From contig NZ_JADEWG010000036.1 in the NCBI RefSeq assembly GCF_015207735.1, positions 1-53,909 on the forward strand: 53,909 nt of DNA, read 5' to 3'. Below are positions 45,905-53,909 of the stretch, piece by piece. Below the pieces are notes generated by a model. That model made no database searches and was not told the origin of the DNA. It saw only the letters and a list, made by a program, of their open reading frames with translations. Source of the DNA: [Phormidium] sp. LEGE 05292 (GTDB lineage Bacteria; Cyanobacteriota; Cyanobacteriia; Cyanobacteriales; Aerosakkonemataceae). The position numbers were made by a program, and so were the translations under genes. Within the stretch, counting starts at the first letter, position 1. Each line of letters opens with the position of its first letter.

Positions 45905-48520
45905 ATGCGTCAATTACTACGACCGACAAGACGCTTAGCAATCATCGAAGCTTCCTTAATTGGATTAGTTGCTGCCTTAGCATCAGTCCTACTCAAAGTT
46001 AGCTCAGGATGGCTTGGGGGATGGCGAGTCAGCATTTCCTATTACTTCTCCCCCTGGATTGCTTTGCCTGCAATTGGTTTTTGTTTCGGATTTTTAGCTG
46101 GGTTTTTAGTCGAACGATTCGCCCCAGAAGCCTCTGGTTCCGGGATTCCCCAAGTTAAAGCTGCCCTCGCCGGATTTCCCATGCGTTTATCATGGAAAAT
46201 AGCTTTTGTCAAGCTTTTGGGTAACATTCTTGCGCTAGGTTCTGGGATGACTGTCGGGCGACAGGGGCCAACAGTGCAAGTGGGTGCGGCTTTAGCTGCT
46301 GAGATGAGTAAATGGGTGCCCACATCTCCTGAACATAGAAGACAATTAATCGCTTGTGGTGCTGGTGCTGGGTTAGCTGCTGCTTTCAATGCCCCCCTAG
46401 CGGGGGTTTTGTTTGTCGTGGAAGAACTCTTGCAGGATGTATCGGGTTTTACTTTGGGAACAGCAATCCTCGCTTCTTTTATTGGTGGTGTAGTGTCGCG
46501 ACTTTTGGGGGGCGGAAGTTTAGAATTAACGACGGAATTAGTCAAAAGTCAAACTACTTTTTCTTTTCCAGAAATTCCAAGTTTCTTATTTTTAGGTGTT
46601 TTAGCGGGGATATTTTCGGCTCTTTTTTGCCAAGGAATTTTTCTATCTTTGAGCTTTTGGCGTTATAAATTACGGTTAAGTTTACCTTGGCGAATTGGCA
46701 TTGCGGGGTTACTTTCGGGATTAGTAATTGCCATGTTACCGCTGCACTTCCGCGACAACACAGGATTACGGGAGTTTGTGTTAACTGGTGGTGCTAATTG
46801 GTCGATCGCAACTCAAGCATTTTTAGCTCAGTTTATCTTAACTATTATTGCTTTTAGTTCGGGAACACCGGGAGGGTTGTTTGCCCCGTCGCTAATTTTG
46901 GGTTCTACTTTAGGTTATTTGATTGGGTTAGGAACTAACCATTTTTTCGATTTGGGTACACCAACAACTTACGCCTTTGCAGGAATGGGGGCATTTTTTA
47001 GTGCGGTTTCTAAAGTCCCAATCACGGCAATTGTGATTGTGTTTGAAATGACGACAGATTTTAATTTGGTGCTACCTTTGATGATTGCTGCTTGTACTGC
47101 TTTTTGGGTAGCGGAAGTATTGATGCCGCGCTCGCTGTACGATCGCATATTAGAATGGAATGGGATTGATTTAGATAAATATAAGAAAGCACCAAAACAA
47201 GGACTTTTAGAACAACTCTCCGCTGAAAAGGTCATGCAAAGGCGGGTAGAAACTCTCACTAGCAAAATGACTTTAGATGAGGTTGTACAGGCATTTTCTA
47301 AATCTCATCATCGCGGTTTTCCTGTTGTTGATAATGGTAAATTAGTCGGGATTATTACCCAAAGTGATTTAGCAAAAATTGGTCAGAGGTTGCTGGATTT
47401 TAATACTACTATTGATAAAATTATGACTCCTCAACCTGTTTCTGTGGAGCCAAATACCTCTCTTGCTGATGTGCTTTATCTGCTAAATCGTTATGAATTA
47501 AGTCGTTTACCAGTAGTTGAAAGTCGCAGATTAGTAGGAATTATAACTAGGGCAGATATTATTCGAGCAGAAGCGGATCATTTAGTGGGAGTGCAAACAG
47601 GGCCACAACCAGAACCTTCTTATGTAGTTTATCAGACGCGATCGCCTAGTACAGGTAAAGGGCGTTTACTTGTACCGTTAGCTAATCCGCAAACGGCACA
47701 ATCATTATTACAAATAGCGGCGGCAATTGCACGCGATCGAGATTATGAATTAGACTGCGTACAAGTTATTCTCGCCCCCCGTCATACTGCTCCTTCGGAA
47801 GCACAAGTTAGAACTACAAAAAGTCGTCGTTTGCTGCGTCAAGCGGAAGTGACAGCGAAAAAATGGGATATTCCTGTGCATACGCAAATCCGCGTTGCCC
47901 ACGATCCAGCACAGGCAATTTTAGAAACAATTAAAACTGAACATATAGATTTAATTGTTATGGGTTGGAATCCAACTCCGCCCACTAGAGGTCGCATTTT
48001 TGGTCATGTAGTTGATACTGTAATCCGCCAAGCTGCTTGTGAAGTAATAGTGGTCAAATTAGGCAATTCAACATCTGTTAATGGCTTTTTAGCATTTAAT
48101 AATAAAACCGAATTAACCAAGAATAAAATAACATTTAATCGTTGGTTATTACCTATGGCAGGTGGGCCAAATGCTCAAGAAGCAATTCAGCTTTTACCAG
48201 CTTTGTGTAAATTATCTAATGATTGCGAAGTCAGAATAACTCAGGTGTTTTCTAAATCTCAATCTTTACCAGATACCAAAGGTTTAGAAAAAGCGGCTAA
48301 GTTCCTTTCTCATCGCATTAATCATCCGGTAATTACCATACCTGTCTGTGCTGCTTCTGTAGCAGATGCAGTAATTGATATTGCTTGTAAAGATCAATGT
48401 GATGCAATTATTTTAGGGGCGAGTCGGGATGGATTATTGCAACAGGTAATTAAGGGAAATATCCCGGAAGCGATCGCGCGTGGTTGTGATTGCACCGTGA
48501 TTTTAGTGCGTGGAGTTTAA
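45905..48520 (+). CDS. ClC chloride channel/transporter fused to CBS pair and two USP domains
   Basis: An 871-residue protein. The ClC membrane part (about 1-425) has GSGIPQVKAAL, GRQGPTVQ, LFVVEEL and GTPGGLFAPSL. A CBS pair follows (about 440-565), then two UspA-like domains (about 590-705 and 725-871). In the GREGP motif the gating glutamate is replaced by glutamine (Gln120, codon CAG at 46,262-46,264), while the inner glutamate of LFVVEEL is kept. In ClC transporters, Glu-to-Gln here breaks proton coupling, so this may work as a passive anion channel. CBS and USP domains suggest control by adenine nucleotides. Inference beyond the motifs is mine. Confidence 0.9.
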   Translation: MRQLLRPTRRLAIIEASLIGLVAALASVLLKVSSGWLGGWRVSISYYFSPWIALPAIGFCFGFLAGFLVERFAPEASGSGIPQVKAALAGFPMRLSWKIAFVKLLGNILALGSGMTVGRQGPTVQVGAALAAEMSKWVPTSPEHRRQLIACGAGAGLAAAFNAPLAGVLFVVEELLQDVSGFTLGTAILASFIGGVVSRLLGGGSLELTTELVKSQTTFSFPEIPSFLFLGVLAGIFSALFCQGIFLSLSFWRYKLRLSLPWRIGIAGLLSGLVIAMLPLHFRDNTGLREFVLTGGANWSIATQAFLAQFILTIIAFSSGTPGGLFAPSLILGSTLGYLIGLGTNHFFDLGTPTTYAFAGMGAFFSAVSKVPITAIVIVFEMTTDFNLVLPLMIAACTAFWVAEVLMPRSLYDRILEWNGIDLDKYKKAPKQGLLEQLSAEKVMQRRVETLTSKMTLDEVVQAFSKSHHRGFPVVDNGKLVGIITQSDLAKIGQRLLDFNTTIDKIMTPQPVSVEPNTSLADVLYLLNRYELSRLPVVESRRLVGIITRADIIRAEADHLVGVQTGPQPEPSYVVYQTRSPSTGKGRLLVPLANPQTAQSLLQIAAAIARDRDYELDCVQVILAPRHTAPSEAQVRTTKSRRLLRQAEVTAKKWDIPVHTQIRVAHDPAQAILETIKTEHIDLIVMGWNPTPPTRGRIFGHVVDTVIRQAACEVIVVKLGNSTSVNGFLAFNNKTELTKNKITFNRWLLPMAGGPNAQEAIQLLPALCKLSNDCEVRITQVFSKSQSLPDTKGLEKAAKFLSHRINHPVITIPVCAASVADAVIDIACKDQCDAIILGASRDGLLQQVIKGNIPEAIARGCDCTVILVRGV

Positions 48521-48572
48521 GTATTTAGATTTCCGAATTATTCAAAAAGTCTGGGATATAAATACCTAAATA

Positions 48573-49844
48573 TTAAGTTAAAAACAAACCTTTAGTCTGC
48601 AATTTTTGTTCAATAAGTTGCATATCCTCAATAGTTTCTCCGGTAACAATACCATAAATTTCAGTGTAAATTTTGCCGTATTTCACTTTTTCCAAAGCTG
48701 ATAATATCAAAAAGTCTTTACGTTCTAATTCTGATTTTAAAGTATCTAAAATATCATCCAATGTGCCATCCATGCGGTAATCACTGGAATACTTCGCTAC
48801 TTGCTTTCCTAAATTTAATAATGTATGACGTTGTAAACATAAAGGAGTTGAACCATTAACGCGAAAATTAGCATCGATCGCATTTAGCTGTCCATTCTTA
48901 TCTTCTAATACATCACAACCAATGACACCAAAATAACCTTGTTGATGGGCGTAATTAGCGATCGCAGAAATCATCTCAAAAAACTTAGTCACATCAGTTT
49001 CTTGATAGCGAATCAACCCCCCTAAATATTTACCATCTGGAGTAACTAACTGTCCAGTCACACCAATTAGAGAAACTTCTCCCACCTTGTTAACATAGAA
49101 TTGCACACAGTAATTTTCAATTTCATCTTTGACAAAATCCGAAACAATAATTGTATCCAATAAATTAATATCTAGATATTTTTGCAATTCTAGCAAAGAA
49201 TATTCTAAATCTCTAGGGTTTTTGATGATATAAGTTCCCTCACCTGAGAGTCCGTGAGATGTTTTAATTAAGTAAGGAAACTTTTCGGGTAACTCTATAT
49301 CATTGAGGCTAATTTCTCGCAAATTGTAACTTTTATACTTGGGACAGGGTACGCCTAATTCCGCTAAACTTACTTTACTTAATAGACGATAGTGAGTATC
49401 AGGATTGACAGCGTGTTTTTCGGTAAGTAATCCATCAAAGGGAAAAAGGGTGAGAATTTTCTGGAAGCGATCGCTTTGATTGAGATAATCTAAATAAACA
49501 GAACGCTGGATAAATTCGATATTTTCGTACCGAAAACCAAAATGTTCCCGCCAATAATCAAATAATATATTCCTTGGTTGTCCAACAACTATTCCCGTAA
49601 TCTTATCCCCTAGTACAGCGAGATTTTTCCAAGGCTCCTTTTGGGAAATTTTATCATAAGAAGTTTTAGTAGATTCATCACTACCATCTTGAATGAAATA
49701 TTTTTTTGTGTTTGGGTAAATAGCCCAACTAGCAGTAGCAGGGTAATTTAAAATAAACCCATAATCACCATCTGTAATATCTGCGGCAAACAGATCAGAA
49801 AAAGAATTACCCTGAAAGTACCGAAAATCGTATTTTTGAGTCAT
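48573..49844 (-). CDS. ATP-grasp domain protein of unknown substrate
   Basis: A 423-residue protein with an ATP-grasp core (about 130-360): PYLIKTSHGLSGEGTYIIKN (ATP-binding strand and glycine loop), VIGCDVLEDKNGQLNAIDANFRVNGSTPL with the metal-binding acidic/Asn residues. ATP-grasp enzymes join a carboxylate to an amine, thiol or similar group. The N-terminal 120 residues are not recognised. The gene is convergent with the ClC gene and has no biosynthetic partner nearby. Function unknown. Confidence 0.82.
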   Translation of the reverse strand: MTQKYDFRYFQGNSFSDLFAADITDGDYGFILNYPATASWAIYPNTKKYFIQDGSDESTKTSYDKISQKEPWKNLAVLGDKITGIVVGQPRNILFDYWREHFGFRYENIEFIQRSVYLDYLNQSDRFQKILTLFPFDGLLTEKHAVNPDTHYRLLSKVSLAELGVPCPKYKSYNLREISLNDIELPEKFPYLIKTSHGLSGEGTYIIKNPRDLEYSLLELQKYLDINLLDTIIVSDFVKDEIENYCVQFYVNKVGEVSLIGVTGQLVTPDGKYLGGLIRYQETDVTKFFEMISAIANYAHQQGYFGVIGCDVLEDKNGQLNAIDANFRVNGSTPLCLQRHTLLNLGKQVAKYSSDYRMDGTLDDILDTLKSELERKDFLILSALEKVKYGKIYTEIYGIVTGETIEDMQLIEQKLQTKGLFLT

Positions 49845-49998
49845 AAAAAATCCCGAAATCTGATCTCAGGATAAAACTGCTAATCCCTCTGTTCATCCCC
49901 CCATCAGCCTAAACTCAGAGCTTGCATCAGGGCTAAAAACCCGGTTTCTGACAAATAGCTAAACCTGAAACCCTAGATTTTCCGTCCTGAAGGGGTGA

Positions 49999-50045
49999 CA
50001 ACCATCTGTAAAACCCCTACTGCGTCAGGATTTTACAGATGGTTG
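49999..50045. other. Perfect 15-bp inverted repeat in the gap before the ATP-grasp gene
   Basis: CAACCATCTGTAAAA (49,999-50,013) pairs with TTTTACAGATGGTTG (50,031-50,045), loop 17 bases. There is no T-run on either strand. It lies between two minus-strand genes; the rest of 49,845-50,194 has no gene. Confidence 0.6.
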
Positions 50046-50194
50046 CCAGAAAAAAATAGGTCTGCTATTCTCAACAAGACCTAAATAATTGAAAAAAATG
50101 AATCTATTACCTGAATTTTACACCCAATACTTGAAAGCTAAATTGTATATCAAAGTCTGTATATTATTGCCTGAGTAATCATTATTGGTTAAAT

Positions 50195-51007
50195 TCAGAA
50201 AATACCATATTTTTGAAGCAAGGGAGAAACGATATTTTGCACGAACTGTTTCATGTAAATACTAACTTCATAAGGAAATACCTGAAATTCTTCTATACTT
50301 GGTGCAAAAGAAACGCCATGTTTATCAACTAACTCCTGTGCAGCTATCTGACATTGATTGAGATATGCCCTCGCTAGCGTGCGTCCGGGACACCACACTT
50401 CATACTTAGCTAAAACGGTTTTTCCTGAGTCATCTTTACAATAACGATCGTGAATATCCACAAAAGCTAAAGTGTTAGGCTGGGACACTTTTTTATTGGC
50501 TAAAACTCCATCAATAAGACGCGGGCTATAAATTCGCATTAAGTCACGGAATCCTTCGCCGCCAGCCACGCGAAAAATAGCATCCAAAATAGCAGAATCT
50601 TCCGGTTTTGCTTGCAGGTATTCACTGAGCATTTCTTCGGTACTTTTCAATATAGCTAGAATGAAGTAAGGTGCAGTAATATTAACGTAATAGTAAATAA
50701 CTCGCTCTGCCAATGAATGCTTAGCGTTTTGACCGACAATAAAGGCTGTTAATGAGCTGAGAGTTTCATTGATATACTGCTCTTGTTCTTCGGTAAATGA
50801 AGACTCTACAGTACATTTTTTAACATCACCTAAAAACGCATAAGCTTTTACACCAAATTTACGAACGTACATACAAGTAACGCCTGTTCGTTCGTACCCT
50901 CCTCGTTCAATAGCAGCACCATTAAATTTGTCCCTAATATTTTCAAAGAGAGTGTAGGTATACTGGAGTCGCGCATAAATAGCTTCTTCGGAATTTGGAT
51001 GTATCAT
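50195..51007 (-). CDS. Unknown conserved-looking protein
   Basis: A 270-residue protein, not recognised. It is mostly helical, with no signal peptide or membrane helix. Notable are an N-terminal LQYTYTLFENIRDKF helix, a beta-like VTCMYVRKFGVKAYAFLG, a long EEQEQYINETLSSLTAF helix and a C-terminal IYMKQFVQNIVSPLLQK. Three cysteines are scattered. The ATP-grasp gene follows on the same strand after 350 bases, so joint transcription is doubtful. Codon use looks like the neighbours'. Confidence 0.75.
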   Translation of the reverse strand: MIHPNSEEAIYARLQYTYTLFENIRDKFNGAAIERGGYERTGVTCMYVRKFGVKAYAFLGDVKKCTVESSFTEEQEQYINETLSSLTAFIVGQNAKHSLAERVIYYYVNITAPYFILAILKSTEEMLSEYLQAKPEDSAILDAIFRVAGGEGFRDLMRIYSPRLIDGVLANKKVSQPNTLAFVDIHDRYCKDDSGKTVLAKYEVWCPGRTLARAYLNQCQIAAQELVDKHGVSFAPSIEEFQVFPYEVSIYMKQFVQNIVSPLLQKYGIF

Positions 51008-51239
51008 TTTTTTAATTAATAGTGCTATGGCGCTACGGTACTGCTTCGAGACAACTTTTCAATCGAACTAAAACATCACAACCGATGTTAACCCCATTGA
51101 TTATAATCGGGTTTCTGGGTCGATTGGCATAAATCAATTTCCCAAGGCCGACGACAATAAACTATTCTAGATTTCCATCGCTATTTAAGTCGAAATTTTG
51201 GTTATTATATTAATTACTTTAGCTGACAGTAGCACGATA

Positions 51240-51362
51240 ATGTCTGGCGAAAAAATCGTAACTAAAGGCGTAGCTAAATATGCTGGTCGTTCTAGAGAAA
51301 AAGGAAGGAAACACCGTCGTCATAGCAACTTTTATATTGTTACCCCATGTGTAAGCGAATAA
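51240..51362 (+). CDS. Possible 40-residue basic peptide
   Basis: ATG at 51,240 opens a 40-codon frame ending TAA at 51,362. The peptide is strongly basic in the middle ([14 protein letters not shown]). It overlaps the 3' end of ureG on the opposite strand by 23 bases. There is no obvious ribosome site. It may be real but no family is known to me. The remaining 51,008-51,239 DNA shows no feature. Confidence 0.25.
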   Translation: MSGEKIVTKGVAKYAGRSREKGRKHRRHSNFYIVTPCVSE

Positions 51363-51936
51363 ATTCAACTATTTTGGAAAGTCCTTCTTGGGTTTTTAAA
51401 TTGGTGAAGACGAAAGGTTTATCGCCGCGCATTTTTTTGGCATCGCGTTCCATTACGCTTAAGTCTGCACCTACCATTGGGGCGAGGTCAATTTTGTTAA
51501 TTACCATTAAGTCAGATTTAGTAATTCCGGGACCACCTTTGCGGGGAATTTTATCACCTGCGGCGACATCAATTACGTAAATTGTTAAGTCTACTAATTC
51601 TGGGCTAAAAGTTGAGGCTAGGTTATCACCACCACTTTCGACAAATATTAAATCAAGGTTAGTAAATTTCTGTTCCATTTGCTCGATCGCCACCAGGTTG
51701 ATCGAAGCATCTTCGCGGATAGCTGTGTGGGGACAACCGCCTGTTTCTACGCCTAAAATGCGATCGCTAGATAAAGCTTGAGAACGGACTAAAAACTGAG
51801 CATCTTCCTGAGTATAAATATCATTTGTCACTACAGCAATGCTGTAATCTTTTCGTAAATTTTTACACAAAGCATCTAGTAAAGCAGTTTTTCCTGAACC
51901 CACAGGGCCAGCAATTCCTACACGAAATACACTCAT
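51340..51936 (-). CDS. ureG: Urease accessory GTPase UreG
   Basis: A 198-residue GTPase that drives nickel insertion into urease with UreD, UreF and UreE. P-loop GPVGSGKT (10-17), the CPH metal site in [24 protein letters not shown] and the base-recognition NKIDLAP are all present. The other urease genes are absent from the window, so the urease genes of this genome are dispersed, as in many cyanobacteria. Confidence 0.98.
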   Translation of the reverse strand: MSVFRVGIAGPVGSGKTALLDALCKNLRKDYSIAVVTNDIYTQEDAQFLVRSQALSSDRILGVETGGCPHTAIREDASINLVAIEQMEQKFTNLDLIFVESGGDNLASTFSPELVDLTIYVIDVAAGDKIPRKGGPGITKSDLMVINKIDLAPMVGADLSVMERDAKKMRGDKPFVFTNLKTQEGLSKIVEFIRLHMG

Positions 51937-52050
51937 ATTTATTTACTCAACTAAGCTCTTAGGTATTTTAATTTACATATTTGGGAAATTTCCGAAACAC
52001 ACTCAAACCTGCCCCTGCTTCCTCCACAAGCAACTTAAATAATTAACAGC

Positions 52051-52965
52051 TTACTGTTGGGGAGTTAAGGTAACTTCTGCTACTTTACCTGTTTCTCCAA
52101 GAGGTTTTGCTTCCTGATTATTCACAGAAACTAACACCACACCCGCATTACCTGCACGAATCACAATTTTTTCTTTAGCATTCCAAGACTTTTGTTCTCC
52201 CTTGGGTATCACTCCCTCAAATTCCACTTTGCCATCAACAGTTACTCGCATCCACGATCGATCTTGAAATTGGGCGCTTACTTGGAACGGTGTATTGGGC
52301 GCAGTGTTTTCTGGTTTTGCGGCAACTGGTTGCGCTGGAGTAGGAGATGATGTAGAACTAATAGGCAAATCAGAATTACTTTTGGGTGTAACTGGTGCTA
52401 CATTATTTTTTACTTGATTTTGTGGGACATTTGATGAGGATTTATTCTGGACAACAGATGACGATGTTTGTGGACGATTTAGTACGTAAAAAATGCCGCC
52501 CAGTGCTACTACTATTCCTGCCAAAATGTAAGGTAAGTAGGGAATAGAAGGAATGGAAAAATTTTTCGGTAATGAGGGCAGGGACAATTTTTCTAGTGGT
52601 GAAGCTGACTCTTCTTTGGGACGTTCAGCATCATTATTTACATCATACTTTTTACCGCCGATTACTTCCGCATCTAATAATTGATCGCTCAAATCTATAG
52701 GTGGTAATTCTATAGGAAAAGTCATTGCTAAAGCGTTACCATCTAATTCCAAAAAATCTGCATATCGCCGGATAAACCCTTGAATATAAACTGGTTCAGG
52801 CAAACTTTCCTCTTCTGCTTCTTCTAGCGCCTTTATAAGACTGGCGCGAATGTATGTATTGGCAGCTACTTCTTCTAAAGAAATTGACTGCTCTTTTCTT
52901 AATCTGCGGAGATATGTTCCTATTTCTCTGAGTTTTTCTCCTTGCTCAGTAGTTAAAATGCTCAC
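52051..52965 (-). CDS. RodZ-like protein with N-terminal helix-turn-helix and C-terminal DUF4115
   Basis: A 304-residue protein. The N-terminal 75 residues form the RodZ helix-turn-helix (LRRLRKEQSISLEEVAANTYIR, then EPVYIQGFIRRYADFL). A single membrane helix lies near 143-162, followed by a Ser/Pro-rich linker and a C-terminal beta domain (about 225-304, MRVTVDGKVEFEGVIPKGEQ, DUF4115). Domain order and length fit RodZ, which links MreB to the envelope. It is divergent from the RusA gene, with 84 bases between. Confidence 0.85.
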   Translation of the reverse strand: MSILTTEQGEKLREIGTYLRRLRKEQSISLEEVAANTYIRASLIKALEEAEEESLPEPVYIQGFIRRYADFLELDGNALAMTFPIELPPIDLSDQLLDAEVIGGKKYDVNNDAERPKEESASPLEKLSLPSLPKNFSIPSIPYLPYILAGIVVALGGIFYVLNRPQTSSSVVQNKSSSNVPQNQVKNNVAPVTPKSNSDLPISSTSSPTPAQPVAAKPENTAPNTPFQVSAQFQDRSWMRVTVDGKVEFEGVIPKGEQKSWNAKEKIVIRAGNAGVVLVSVNNQEAKPLGETGKVAEVTLTPQQ

Positions 52966-53049
52966 GTTGTTACCCTAAATATGAACTATAGTTGAGATCT
53001 TCAATAAAAGATACCATATTATCTGACTTGACAAAGCGGTTAAAATTTC

Positions 53050-53886
53050 ATGTTGTCAAAATTTGTTTTTCCTCTTCCCCCCACTTTAAATGAAATTATT
53101 GGGACTGCCAGAAGTAATGTTTATGCCAGTGCTAAAGAAAAGCGGGCTTGGACAAATAAAATTGCGGTAGAATGTTTTGGTCGGAAGCGGTTTCCTGACC
53201 GAGTTTGGATTGAGTTTGTCTGGAAAATAAAAAATTTTCGCCGCGATCCTGATAATATTTCTGCTGCGGCTAAATTTGTGATGGATGGGTTAGTGGAAGG
53301 CGGGATTATTCAAGATGATAGTTTAAAATTTATTATGTCTCCGGTGTTACATTGGTATGAAAAAGGTGAGGATTTAGTAGAAATTCATATTGCCGATCAT
53401 CCGATTTGGAATGGTCGTCTAATTGATATAGAAAATCCGGGATTACAGGAAAATAAGCAGCCAGCGATCGCAGTTTATCCAGAAGTATTGTTACCTGCTA
53501 AATCAGCGGAGGTTGGGGAAAAAGAGGAAGTATTTATTACTCCGATTTCGTCAGCGATCGCTACACCAATCACATCAGTAACAATTCCTGAAATGCCAAC
53601 AGTAACGGCTGTTGTTGAGGTGGTAAAACAAGAGGTTTCTGACTCTGAAAAATTGTTAGAATTAGCAAATTTAATTAATCGGGAATATGAGCGATCGAAA
53701 ACTGCACCAGCCGCAGCCATGTTATACGCTAGAAATGCCGGAGAATTGTTGTTGCAGGCGCAAAGTTTACTACCTGAGTCAGAATGGTTAGCTTGGTTAA
53801 GTACTCATTGTCAAGTTTCGGAACAGTCGGCAAAAACTTATATGGCGATCGCCAAAAGTTGGCTCAGTGTTCAGAAATCGTTCTGA
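53050..53886 (+). CDS. RusA-like Holliday-junction resolvase fused to a DUF3102 domain
   Basis: A 278-residue protein in two parts. Residues 1-120 look like RusA: PLPPTLNEIIG at the start, RRDPDNISAAAKFVMDGLVEGGIIQDDS with the acidic metal residues. A variable acidic linker (about 125-200) leads to a C-terminal DUF3102-like helical part (about 200-275: LANLINREYERS, YARNAGELLLQAQSLLPESEWLAWL, CQVSEQSAKTYM). RusA cuts four-way junctions in phages; DUF3102 is also common in phage and mobile DNA. The fusion is unusual. No other phage gene is adjacent. Confidence 0.75.
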   Translation: MLSKFVFPLPPTLNEIIGTARSNVYASAKEKRAWTNKIAVECFGRKRFPDRVWIEFVWKIKNFRRDPDNISAAAKFVMDGLVEGGIIQDDSLKFIMSPVLHWYEKGEDLVEIHIADHPIWNGRLIDIENPGLQENKQPAIAVYPEVLLPAKSAEVGEKEEVFITPISSAIATPITSVTIPEMPTVTAVVEVVKQEVSDSEKLLELANLINREYERSKTAPAAAMLYARNAGELLLQAQSLLPESEWLAWLSTHCQVSEQSAKTYMAIAKSWLSVQKSF

Positions 53887-53909
53887 TTGAGGGGCAGAAG
53901 GGGCAGGGG

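Noticed and set aside
46042-46545. Long minus-strand frame inside the ClC gene
   Set aside because: Pro/Ala/Lys-rich shadow of the conserved ClC membrane region.

Overview
The window is a piece of a cyanobacterial chromosome. The HIP1 octamer GCGATCGC is frequent throughout. Several families are largely cyanobacterial or plastid-like (Tab2/Atab2, DUF1822, DUF3386), and the intergenic regions carry heptamer tandem repeats and hairpin repeats typical of filamentous cyanobacteria. No rRNA, phycobilisome or photosystem gene is present, so I cannot name a genus.

Layout. 1-5.7 kb: metal homeostasis. It holds an Nramp Mn transporter (minus strand), then a cobalamin riboswitch driving cbtB and an undescribed membrane protein with two FixH-like domains, then an SmtB-type operator in front of a ZiaA-like zinc exporter. 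5.9-8.3 kb: a sigma-70-family factor translationally coupled to a DUF1822 gene. 8.4-20.1 kb: an integrated mobile element of about 11.6 kb. It lies between an intact tRNA-Gly(CCC) and a second 47-bp copy of that tRNA's 3' part, within 90-bp direct repeats. Reading away from the tRNA it carries a tyrosine integrase, a helix-turn-helix (excisionase-like) protein, a DUF3854/D5-type primase-helicase, a protein of unknown function, a three-gene cassette headed by a TIGR04255-family protein, and a collapsed type I restriction-modification locus (hsdM, half-length hsdS, 3' remnant of hsdR). 20.4-25.4 kb: HD phosphohydrolase, peptide-type ABC permease, pentapeptide-repeat membrane protein, methyltransferase and SucD-like protein. 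25.5-30 kb: an ABC-2 exporter operon with two paralogous permeases. 30.4-33.4 kb: DUF3386, a GAF histidine kinase and an orphan ribbon-helix-helix protein. 33.7-40.1 kb: lepA, a UDP-xylose pathway pair (ugd and a UDP-glucuronate decarboxylase), a secreted small protein and a DUF2993 protein. 40.6-48.5 kb: NifU-like protein, GH57 glycosidase, Tab2, TldE/PmbA and a ClC-CBS-USP fusion. 48.6-53.9 kb: ATP-grasp protein, an unknown protein, ureG, a RodZ-like protein and a RusA-DUF3102 fusion.

Most interesting: (1) the tRNA-Gly element and its TIGR04255 cassette, which sits where defence cargo usually sits and whose three genes overlap or abut; (2) the riboswitch-controlled cbtB module that lacks cbtA and instead has a duplicated FixH-like membrane protein; (3) a ClC protein whose gating glutamate is glutamine; (4) two opposite-facing arrays of one hairpin repeat with compensatory stem changes. 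All functional calls come from reading the sequence and from family knowledge; no search was run.
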